Shown here piece after piece: positions 47,454-55,487 of a stretch of DNA of 64,000 bases. The stretch is from positions 23,937 to 87,936 of the forward strand of contig NZ_JAELXW010000034.1 in assembly GCF_016428645.1 (NCBI RefSeq). The letters are read 5' to 3'. The position numbers and the translations under genes were made by a program. This stretch comes from Glycomyces salinus (GTDB lineage Bacteria > Actinomycetota > Actinomycetes > Mycobacteriales > Micromonosporaceae). The notes under the pieces were generated by a model that made no database searches, was not told the DNA's origin, and saw nothing but the letters and a program-made list of their open reading frames with translations. Every line of letters starts with the position of its first letter. Position 1 is the first letter of the stretch.

Positions 47454-49862
47454 ATGGACCCCTGGGTTCTCGAAGGCCAGGAATGGGTCAACGACACCTA
47501 CTCCGGCGTCGACGGCTTCAAGGAAAGCGCCACCGACGGCATCGCCGGCTGGGGATTCTTCGAATCCTTGGTCATGGGCTTCCAGCACGAGCTGGGCATC
47601 AGCCCGGTGGTCGCCAATTTCGGCCCCAACACGCTCCTCCAGGTGGAGCAGCAGCTGGGGACCATCGGCGGACACATCACCAACTCCAACATCTGCAACC
47701 TCGTCAGGTACGCCCTCTTCGGCAAGGGCTACTGGGGCGGCGAATACGCGGGCATCATCTCGCCGACCACGATCGACGCCATCGTGCAGCTCAATGAGGA
47801 CATCGGGATCGCTCCGGTGGTCCCGGACCCCGAGAAACTGGTGCCCAAGGCCGTCAAGGCCCTGTTCAACTCGGATCCGTTCAAGATCCTCGGTGATCCC
47901 ACCGAACGAGAGGAGAAGATCCAGGGGATTCAGCGATGGCTGAACAAGAACTACTACGACGCCGTCAATTACGAGATCTGCCCCTGCGACGGCCATTACT
48001 CCCGCAACGTCCAGCAGTCGCTGATGATCGCCGTCCAGATCGAGGTCGGGATCAGCGAGTTCGAAGCGAACGGCATCTGGGGCCCGAACACCCGCAACGG
48101 CCTGCGCGACCACACCGTCCAGTTCGGCGACACGGGCCGCCTGGTCCAGCTCTTCCACGCGGCCGGCGTGTTCAACGAGGGCTTCTACACCGACCAGGGC
48201 GGGCCGTACGGTCTCGGCTTCCGCAACGAGTTCACCAGCGCCACCAGAGAGTTCATTACGGAGTTCCAGAAGTTCTCCGGCTTCGGCATGGAAGCGGACG
48301 ACGACATCCACGAAGACTCGTCGGTGAACGGCAAAGGCGACTTCAACACCTGGGCGCAACTGCTGGTCTCGTGCGGCAATTCGTGGCGCGACGCCACCGG
48401 CAGCGACTGCATCACCACCATCACCCCGAGCCGCGGCGCGGCCCTGGTGAACGCCGGATACCGATCGGTCGGGCGCTACCTGCACGAAGAGGAGGACATC
48501 CCGCCGCAGTACCGGCTCGACAAGGAGATCCAGCCCGGAGAGCTGGAGGACCTCTTCGCCGCCGGTCTGCGCTGCTTCCCGCTCTGGCAGTATGCCAACA
48601 CCTCGGTCAGCGACTTCTACCTCGAAGCCGGGGAGCGCCACGGGAAGCTCGCGCACTACCACGCCGAGCGCCACGGGTTCGACGCCGAGACCTGCATCTA
48701 CTTCGCGGTCGACTACGACGCCATGGACAGCGAGGTCACCTCGAACATCATTCCGTACTTCAAGGGCATCGAACTGGGCCTGGAGGAATCGGGCGGCAAG
48801 TACATCCCGGGCATCTACGGCTCCAGGAACATCTGCTCGCGAGTCAGCGAGGCCGGGCTGGCGCGCTGGTCCTTCGTCTCGGGGATGTCGTGGGGATACT
48901 CGGGCAACCTCGGATACCCGCTCCCGGCGAACTGGTCGTACAACCAGATCCGCGAGTACAACTTCATCGGAGACGGCGTCGAGTTCGGACTCGACCACAA
49001 CGTGCACCGCGACGGCGCCGACGAAGGAGTGGACTCCGTCAACTCGCGGGCGCTCTCGATGACGGACTTCAAGGACTACCTCGAGTTCCTCAACGACGAA
49101 GTGGACTCGCGCGACTACGACCCCGCCGGTCCGCAAGCGAGCATCAGCGTCGGCATGAAGAACCGCATGATCGAGCACTTCCTGGCCAACAGCACGAGGG
49201 GCCTCGTCGACAGGAGCCAGATAGAGGAGGACCGCGGATTCTACGATGACTGGCACGTGTACTCGCAGCGCGAGCTCGCTTCGAGCAAGCCGACCGCGAT
49301 CATCGACGACGACACGGGCCTCCACCTCCCGGTCCGGAAGTTCTTCGGCATCCTGCAATGGGAATACGACCTCGGTTGCCTGTACGGCTCCTGGCGGAGG
49401 CACCGCTTCTCGCATCCAGACGGCGGGGACTTCTGCGACACCTTCATGGGAGTGGACCCGGTGGAGACCGGCCTCAACACCGGGTTCAACGTCACCGACT
49501 TCCTCTCGGACACCTACTTCGCGTGCTACCGGAGGGCTCGCACGAATGTGGGCTGGGACGAGCCCCCGCACGAGTATGAACAGTCGCTCTGCCACAACGC
49601 GTTCGACTGGCTCCTGGGACGGGACCGGACCGGCATGGCCAGCGGCTTCTACACGTACGTCTTCAACGGCAGCACCGACGAAGCGGTGTCGCTCGCGATC
49701 GCGGAACTGGAGGACCGCAATGACAACGTTCAAGAAGGGATGGTCCGCCACGCGGGGTCGGAGGGCATCGACGTGTTCCCCGAAGATCTTCCGAACGGCG
49801 AACTCCTCTCTTTCGCGCAGGGTTTCGCCGACTACGTGGCCGCCGCGGCCACGCCCGGCTGA
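47454..49862 (+). CDS. Peptidoglycan-binding/DUF1906 glycoside-hydrolase-like protein 1
   Basis: 802 aa. Two N-terminal PG-binding-like modules (FGPNTLL ~60; GIWGPNTRNG ~205). A DUF1906 (Rv2525c-like) TIM-barrel domain spans ~320-540 with TPSRGAALVNAGYRSVGRYL, DKEIQPGEL, CIYFAVDYDAMDSEV and SFVSGMSWGYSG. A ~250-residue C-terminal helical region has no recognised family. No signal peptide is present, although the domain normally acts on the wall. A paralogue of similar size lies at 55-58 kb. Co-transcribed with a secreted protein and a Tat M15-like protein. Confidence 0.8.
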   Translation: MDPWVLEGQEWVNDTYSGVDGFKESATDGIAGWGFFESLVMGFQHELGISPVVANFGPNTLLQVEQQLGTIGGHITNSNICNLVRYALFGKGYWGGEYAGIISPTTIDAIVQLNEDIGIAPVVPDPEKLVPKAVKALFNSDPFKILGDPTEREEKIQGIQRWLNKNYYDAVNYEICPCDGHYSRNVQQSLMIAVQIEVGISEFEANGIWGPNTRNGLRDHTVQFGDTGRLVQLFHAAGVFNEGFYTDQGGPYGLGFRNEFTSATREFITEFQKFSGFGMEADDDIHEDSSVNGKGDFNTWAQLLVSCGNSWRDATGSDCITTITPSRGAALVNAGYRSVGRYLHEEEDIPPQYRLDKEIQPGELEDLFAAGLRCFPLWQYANTSVSDFYLEAGERHGKLAHYHAERHGFDAETCIYFAVDYDAMDSEVTSNIIPYFKGIELGLEESGGKYIPGIYGSRNICSRVSEAGLARWSFVSGMSWGYSGNLGYPLPANWSYNQIREYNFIGDGVEFGLDHNVHRDGADEGVDSVNSRALSMTDFKDYLEFLNDEVDSRDYDPAGPQASISVGMKNRMIEHFLANSTRGLVDRSQIEEDRGFYDDWHVYSQRELASSKPTAIIDDDTGLHLPVRKFFGILQWEYDLGCLYGSWRRHRFSHPDGGDFCDTFMGVDPVETGLNTGFNVTDFLSDTYFACYRRARTNVGWDEPPHEYEQSLCHNAFDWLLGRDRTGMASGFYTYVFNGSTDEAVSLAIAELEDRNDNVQEGMVRHAGSEGIDVFPEDLPNGELLSFAQGFADYVAAAATPG

Positions 49863-49925
49863 GCCGGCGGGAGGACGAGTCGCATGGCACCTGCCGCAAT
49901 CCATCAGATGAAGGAGCCTCTCGAC

Positions 49926-50558
49926 ATGAGAACGACAACCACCCGGCGCACGCTGCTGGTCGCGGGCGCCTCAGCCGCCTCGATCGCGGCCGTGCCAGGG
50001 GCCGCGTTCGCCGAACCCGGCGATTCCGAGCAGTGGACCGGCCGGACCAGCCAGAACGGCTGGGACGTCCTGACCGAGTGCCCCGAGTTCCCCGTCGAGG
50101 GAACCCCCGTGAAGATCCGGTGCGCTCCGGGCTTCCCGGCCGAGACGATCCTGTACTTCCTCCGGCGGTTCCACACTGAGGTGATGCCGCTGAAACGTGC
50201 CGAGGACGCGCGTGGATTCCGCGAGCGCGGCAAGGTCGCCGCGCCGTACGAGTCGAACTACTTCTCCGGAACCGGGTTCGAGGTGTTCCCGGACATGTTC
50301 GGGCTCGGATCCCCGGAGGAGTTCTTCCCGTGGCAGGTCGACGCGGTCAGGAAGATCCTCGGGGACTTGGAGGGCGCGCTCGAGTGGGGCGCCGAGCTGG
50401 ACCCCGAGAAGGTCTCGCACTTCCATCTCGCGGCCGCCGAGGTGGCCGAGGTGCCGCTGGAGGCGGTGGAGGACCTCGGTGAGGACGACGCCGAACCGTC
50501 GCTGGCCCGAGGCAACCACCTGGGGCAGTACCCGGAACAGAAGTACGGGAGCGAATAA
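49926..50558 (+). CDS. Tat-exported M15-like protein 1 (zinc site altered)
   Basis: 210 aa. Tat signal TRRTLLVAGASAASIAAVPG. The mature domain follows the M15 D,D-carboxypeptidase plan: NGWDVL, the substrate-side strand, ESNYFSGTGFEV in place of SNHASGTAIDL, and SHFHL in place of HFE. So the first zinc His is Tyr and the Asp is Glu, while the last His is kept. The ATG at 49926 has AAGGAG 9 nt upstream. Paralogue at 54.8-55.4 kb. Likely a wall-binding pseudopeptidase or one with changed chemistry. Confidence 0.72.
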   Translation: MRTTTTRRTLLVAGASAASIAAVPGAAFAEPGDSEQWTGRTSQNGWDVLTECPEFPVEGTPVKIRCAPGFPAETILYFLRRFHTEVMPLKRAEDARGFRERGKVAAPYESNYFSGTGFEVFPDMFGLGSPEEFFPWQVDAVRKILGDLEGALEWGAELDPEKVSHFHLAAAEVAEVPLEAVEDLGEDDAEPSLARGNHLGQYPEQKYGSE

Positions 50559-50564
50559 CACCCC

Positions 50565-50606
50565 AGCGGCCCGCCGGAGACGTGAACACGTCTCCGGCGG
50601 GCCGCT
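50565..50606. terminator. Very strong bidirectional terminator
   Basis: Perfect stem of up to 20 bp (50565-50584 with 50587-50606), followed by TTTGT. It separates the two convergent operons. Confidence 0.85.
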
Positions 50607-50634
50607 TTGTCGGTGAGTCACCGCGCGACCGTGC

Positions 50635-50775
50635 TCAGTATTCCCACCCGCTGAAGTCGAGATCCCAGATGAACAGGAGGAAGATCAGGCCGGCGACGAT
50701 CAGGACCACCAAGAGCCCGCCCACGAAGCATCCCGCGCTGTGGATCACCGACTTGGGTCGGTCCGGATCATCCAT
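50635..50775 (-). CDS. 46-aa single-pass membrane protein
   Basis: Starts MDDPDRPKSVIHSAG, one TM helix (~17-37, GGLLVVLIVAGLIFLLF) and a short Trp/Tyr end. GGAGG lies 6 nt before the ATG. Its first 8 bases overlap the end of the SGNH gene, so it is translationally coupled to it. Too short to assign a family. Confidence 0.65.
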   Translation of the reverse strand: MDDPDRPKSVIHSAGCFVGGLLVVLIVAGLIFLLFIWDLDFSGWEY

Positions 50776-53700
50776 ACACATCCTCCAACGCATCCTCGAC
50801 CGCCGGCGTGTATCCGTCGGAAACCCCTCCGAAATTGGGATGGAAGGACTCTCGGCTCTGTTTAAGCGGATCGTCCTCGTCGCCGGGGCCGGTATTGTCC
50901 AGGATGACCGTGTTGAAGTAGGGCGTGTTGTTGTCAGGGTCGCAAATCTCGTGCCCCGCGAAGTAGTCGATCGTCGGGGCGTAGTGGACATTGGATATCG
51001 CGGCCGCATTGGAGGCGGCGACGTCGAAGTAGTCGGCCATGTCCGCGAACAGGACCGACTCGTCCGCTGCTATGCCGGCCTTGGCCGGTACGAAGGTGCA
51101 GCCGCTGTGTCCGGGGTCGAAGGGGCCCGGTGAGAAGATGCTGGGATACCCGACGACGAGGACCGTCGCGTTCGGTGCGAGCGCGGTGATCTCGTCCAGT
51201 TGCGCCTGCAGCAGGTCGATGGCGCCGTCGATGCTCTCGGTCATGGAGTCGCGCAGTTCCTGGGACACACAACTGTTGAATACGTCCGTTACACATGATC
51301 TCACGTAGCCGCTCCAGCCCGCGTCATTCCCCGATATGGACAGAAGCACGAGCGTGGTGTCCGGGCTGAGTACACCTGCCCGCAACTGCGGGTACTCCCG
51401 GAACTGGCCGCTGTCCGGATCAGACCCTCCGCCCGGTGACCAGTAGTCGGGAATCCGGTCGAACTGGGTCGCCGTGGCCCCGGAACAGCCGATGAACTGG
51501 AAGTCCAGGCCCTTGTTGTTGACGTCCTGGTTCGCGCCGAAGGAGTAGTTCCACCCCGGCGGCACGATCTGGCGCGGCCACGCGTCCCGGCTGCGGCGGC
51601 ACGCGTTCCAGGTGCGCTGGCCGAAGTCGCGGTCGGTCTCGGTGTAGTAGTTCCCGATACCCTCGCCGGAGATGTAGGAGTCCCCCATCGCCACCACCAT
51701 GTGCTTCGGCTTCTCCGCCAACGGCACGAAGGCTACCGCGTCGTAGGTGATCCCGTCGAGGCCGACGCCGTCGTCGGTGATGTTGGTGAGCGTCACCTTC
51801 TGTTCCTCGGAGGGGTCGAATTCATAGGCGCCCAGCTCGACCCACGTGTTCTCCCTGAGCACCGTGTTCACGTACCGGTCGCGTACGCCGTGCGTGGTGC
51901 CGTGCACCTCGTACGGAGCCTGCTGCGTGAACGCGTGCCGCGACGGCACGTGCACATAGACCTTGGCCCAGCCGTCGATCCGGTCGGCCTGGTCGAGGGT
52001 CCAAGTGCCTTCGACCTCCATGTTCTGCTGGCCGTCGTGGCGAGTGTGGGCGAACCAGAAGTGGCCCCGGTAGCCTCCGCCGATCTGGTGGAGGTCGATC
52101 TTCGACGGGTAGGTCACCGGGTCGGTCGGGTTGGTGCCGAAGTCGAACTCGAACGCCCCCGACTGCGAGACCGAGCCGGAGCAGCTGTTCGGTCCCGACT
52201 GCCCTTCGGGGACGCTGTCGATCACGCGCATGTAGCCGACCGGGTCGGGAATCGACGGCGAAGCGCAGTTCGGTTCGAAGTCGCCGTACGTGGGCCTCGC
52301 TGGCTCGGAGCTGCCGCCGGTGTAGGTGCGCACCTCGGTTCCGCAGTACTGCGGGCACATGTCCAAATCGACCGGTTCGGTCCACCAGCAGTGGAGATGA
52401 TCGTAGCCGCAGGGGGTCGGCTCGGTCTGGAGGCAGTCGTCGTCCGGATCGTTCGGGTCCTGCTCGCAGACGCCGTCACTCCAGTCGCCGTCCGGGTCGC
52501 AGTTGTTGACCTCCGGCTCGCAGAAGCTGTGGAAGCCGGGCGTGGCCATGTTGCCGGTGATGCCGTCCGCCGGGACGTACGCCTCGTTGTACTGGCCCTC
52601 GCCGAAGTCCCAGCGGACCAGGGGCCTGTAGGCCCATCCGATCACGCGCTCGGGGTACGACCACAGGTTCGGGTGCTTCGAGTTGCCGTATCCCCACGAT
52701 TCGGCGTCCCAGTCGTCCGGCAGGCCCTCCCAGTCTTCGGGGGCGTTGTCGGTGAACAGGAACATGTCGCGACCGGGCATGTAGATGGGGTTCACCGGAT
52801 TGTTGAGCCATCCGAGTCCCCATTGGCCGTGGTGCTGCTCCTTGGTGGACTCAGGGTAGAAGCCGGTGTTGTACGCCCAGACGGCGAACCACCAGTTCTG
52901 GAGGTACTGCGGGTCGCCCTCGTTCATGATCAGGCCGGCGTTCCGGGTCTGGTTCCACTTGTCCTGGAGGATCTGGAGCCCGGCGGCGATGTTCGAGGCG
53001 TAGTCCAGCATGACCAGCTCCTGCTGGAACTCGCTGTAGACGGTGTCGTCGCTGTGCATGCCGGTGGTCACCTGGGCGACCCCGTAGCCGCAGTCGACGT
53101 CGTCCCAGTTTACGACCCAGTCGATCTCGCCGTCGGCGCCCCGATTGCCGTAGAACCCGCCCTGGTGGGTGTTGCCCGAGTACCCGTCCGCCGCGTGCTT
53201 CGAGGCGTGCCAGAAGTTCGACTCCTGCGCGAGGATTCCGAGCATGATCTGCGCCGGGACGTTGCCGCCTCCGGAGAGCGCGCGGGGCGGGAACTCCTCC
53301 TGCGGGCTGTACGACGGCAGCCCCAGATTGTTCCAGTCCGCCGGGCGCGACTCGGTGAGCTGCCCGCGCACCGCCAGGTCGGTCGCCCATTCGACCTGTT
53401 CGGTCGTCGGCTGGTACACCATCATGTCCGGGTCGTTCCGCGGCATGGCGCAGGCCCGGTCCGGGTCCCAGGGGACGTCCTCGGTGCCGAAGTCCTGCTG
53501 CTCGTCCCCAGGCGCGGCCAGGGAGGGCGAAACGGTATCGGAGCCGGCGACGTATCCGCGCAGCGCGCTGCTCTCCACGGTCTCGCCATCGTCGAGCTGG
53601 TACGCGGTCACCTGCATGCGTTCCTCGTCGGCCCCGTCCACCGCGGTGGTGCCGAACGCCGAGCCCTGCGTGTTCGCCAGGCTCGCGTCCAGGACGGCCA

Positions 53701-54682
53701 GTCCGCCTTCGACGGACAGTTCCGCCGCCGCGGGCACGTCGACCGTCGACCAACTGTCCGGGAGCGGCCCCCCGGTCGCCGCCGTCGCGTCGACGCCGAC
53801 GACCCTGACCTGCCCGTCGACTCCGTTCGAGAGCCTGAGGGAGCCCGCGTCGCCATGCGTCATCTCCGCGAGTTCCGCATCGGCGTACCGCATGATGGTC
53901 GATTCTTCGCCGTCGAGCACCTGGAAGCCGAGACCGCCGTCCCGGTCGGGACGCAGGTCGAACGGGACTGAAGCGTGGACGGACAGCGGCGTCGCCGTTC
54001 CATCCGAGTCGATGTCGACGACGCCGCCGCCCTTGGCCGCGGCGATGCCGCCGTCATAGGGCACGGGCGAGGACAGCTGGCCCGCGACCTCGATCGGTTC
54101 GATCGCGGTGCTCCCGCCGTCACCGGGTTCCATGACCTGGAGCCGGGTGGTGGCGACCCCGTTCTCGCCGCCGCTGTCGAGCGCCGACATGACGATCCGG
54201 TCGTCGACGCCGCAGCCCGGGTTGTAGTAGGCGAGGGACGTTCGCTCGGGGAGCTTCTCGACCGCGCCGGTCGACAGGTCGACGACGGCCGCGAACGCGC
54301 CGCCGTACATTCCGGCCTCGTAGTTGGCGAACTCGCGCGGCGCGTAGACCACCGCGGCATGGCCGCCTGAGCCGGTGACGCAGTACTGCCCGATCCATCG
54401 GTCGGTCTCGAACCCGGGTTCGCGGAGCACCGCGATCTCGACCCAGTGGTCCGGATCGGACGCGTCGCCGGCGATGAGGTGGAAGCCCTCCTCGTCGCCG
54501 TCTCCGCTGAGCACGAAGTCGCCCGAGAGCGGCACGGGGGAGGCGGTCTCGGCGGGCGAATCCAGATCGGACGGCGGCGGCTGCGGATCGGCCTCGCTCT
54601 GGGCGGCGGCGCTCGCCGAGAAGAACAGCGGCGCGACGAGGGCCGCGATGGACAGTGTCGTCAACATTCGTTTGAAACGCAT
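50768..54682 (-). CDS. 1304-aa secreted multidomain SGNH hydrolase with lysozyme-like domain
   Basis: Sec signal (1-27, ASAAA). Beta-propeller-like region (~50-385). A goose-lysozyme/SLT-like domain (~430-690) with ILAQESNFWHA and DCGYGVAQVTTGMH, a Cys-rich spacer (~740-800), and a golvesin-like carbohydrate-binding domain (~880-985; VEGTWTLDQADR, WVELGAYEFD). The C-terminal SGNH esterase (~990-1304) shows GDSYISGEG (Ser), SGNDAGWS (Gly/Asn) and SFHPNFGG (His) in order. Probably deacylates and cleaves wall or surface polysaccharide. Overlaps the 46-aa gene. Confidence 0.85.
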   Translation of the reverse strand: MRFKRMLTTLSIAALVAPLFFSASAAAQSEADPQPPPSDLDSPAETASPVPLSGDFVLSGDGDEEGFHLIAGDASDPDHWVEIAVLREPGFETDRWIGQYCVTGSGGHAAVVYAPREFANYEAGMYGGAFAAVVDLSTGAVEKLPERTSLAYYNPGCGVDDRIVMSALDSGGENGVATTRLQVMEPGDGGSTAIEPIEVAGQLSSPVPYDGGIAAAKGGGVVDIDSDGTATPLSVHASVPFDLRPDRDGGLGFQVLDGEESTIMRYADAELAEMTHGDAGSLRLSNGVDGQVRVVGVDATAATGGPLPDSWSTVDVPAAAELSVEGGLAVLDASLANTQGSAFGTTAVDGADEERMQVTAYQLDDGETVESSALRGYVAGSDTVSPSLAAPGDEQQDFGTEDVPWDPDRACAMPRNDPDMMVYQPTTEQVEWATDLAVRGQLTESRPADWNNLGLPSYSPQEEFPPRALSGGGNVPAQIMLGILAQESNFWHASKHAADGYSGNTHQGGFYGNRGADGEIDWVVNWDDVDCGYGVAQVTTGMHSDDTVYSEFQQELVMLDYASNIAAGLQILQDKWNQTRNAGLIMNEGDPQYLQNWWFAVWAYNTGFYPESTKEQHHGQWGLGWLNNPVNPIYMPGRDMFLFTDNAPEDWEGLPDDWDAESWGYGNSKHPNLWSYPERVIGWAYRPLVRWDFGEGQYNEAYVPADGITGNMATPGFHSFCEPEVNNCDPDGDWSDGVCEQDPNDPDDDCLQTEPTPCGYDHLHCWWTEPVDLDMCPQYCGTEVRTYTGGSSEPARPTYGDFEPNCASPSIPDPVGYMRVIDSVPEGQSGPNSCSGSVSQSGAFEFDFGTNPTDPVTYPSKIDLHQIGGGYRGHFWFAHTRHDGQQNMEVEGTWTLDQADRIDGWAKVYVHVPSRHAFTQQAPYEVHGTTHGVRDRYVNTVLRENTWVELGAYEFDPSEEQKVTLTNITDDGVGLDGITYDAVAFVPLAEKPKHMVVAMGDSYISGEGIGNYYTETDRDFGQRTWNACRRSRDAWPRQIVPPGWNYSFGANQDVNNKGLDFQFIGCSGATATQFDRIPDYWSPGGGSDPDSGQFREYPQLRAGVLSPDTTLVLLSISGNDAGWSGYVRSCVTDVFNSCVSQELRDSMTESIDGAIDLLQAQLDEITALAPNATVLVVGYPSIFSPGPFDPGHSGCTFVPAKAGIAADESVLFADMADYFDVAASNAAAISNVHYAPTIDYFAGHEICDPDNNTPYFNTVILDNTGPGDEDDPLKQSRESFHPNFGGVSDGYTPAVEDALEDVYG

Positions 54683-54803
54683 GAGAGGGTGCTCCCGTGG
54701 TAGTGCCGGCGGCGGGGTTCGGGGGATTCGCGGTCGACCGGGAGAGGCCGCGACGCGGTTGCGGCGCGGCCTCCAGGCCGTGTTCGGCCTCGGCCGACTC
54801 CGG

Positions 54804-55433
54804 TCAGTCGATGACCTCGGGGCGTTCGGTCATCGACATCTGCAACGACTCGTCCTGGTCCGGGATGCCGCCGAGCTTCTCGAGCGCCCCCTCAAGCGCA
54901 TTGCTGTCGGGCGGCGTGTTGAGTTCGAAGTGGGACTGCTTGACCGGGTCGAGGTCGCGGCCCCAGGTGATGACGCCGCCGAGGTCCTTGATGATCCGCT
55001 CGACGACCGCCTCCTGAGGTGGGAACAGCCCTTCGGCGACGCCCAGCTGACCGACCTCGATCGCGGTGCCCGACAGGTAGTTGGACTCGTAGTCGGCGGT
55101 GATCCGCCGGGATTCGCGGTGGCCGGTGACGTCTCCCGGTTCCAGGGCGTCCGCCACTTCGTACAGGTATCGCCTGGCGAAGTGAATGAGGATCGTAGCG
55201 GGCACTCCGGGGGCCAGGGACACGGTCCGTCCGCCGCTCCCTTCGATGTCGAACTGCGTGGCCGAGTCGAGGATCGGCCAGCCGTTGGCGCTCACCGATC
55301 CCGACCACTCGTAGGTCCGGTCGTCCTCGCTCTGCGCGTAAGCGGGCGAGCCGACGACGATTCCGCTCGCGCCGATGGCCGCACCGGCCAGCAGCATACG
55401 GCGTTTCATTGGTAGAACTGGCTCTCTGAGCAC
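54804..55433 (-). CDS. Tat-exported M15-like protein 2 (zinc site altered)
   Basis: 209 aa, paralogue of the 49.9-kb protein. Tat-like signal MKRRMLLAGAAIGASGIVVG. M15 plan with NGWPIL, PATILIHFARRYLYEV, ESNYLSGTAIEV (His to Tyr, Asp to Glu) and QSHFEL (last His kept). GTG at 55433 has AAAGGAG 6 nt upstream. The ATG at 55409 is an alternative. It is ~120 nt upstream of the SGNH gene and ~55 nt downstream of the second DUF1906 gene. Confidence 0.72.
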   Translation of the reverse strand: MLREPVLPMKRRMLLAGAAIGASGIVVGSPAYAQSEDDRTYEWSGSVSANGWPILDSATQFDIEGSGGRTVSLAPGVPATILIHFARRYLYEVADALEPGDVTGHRESRRITADYESNYLSGTAIEVGQLGVAEGLFPPQEAVVERIIKDLGGVITWGRDLDPVKQSHFELNTPPDSNALEGALEKLGGIPDQDESLQMSMTERPEVID

Positions 55434-55487
55434 GTGGCTCTCCTTTGTGGTCCGGGGGGCGAGAATCGGATCGAGTTCGATCCGCGG

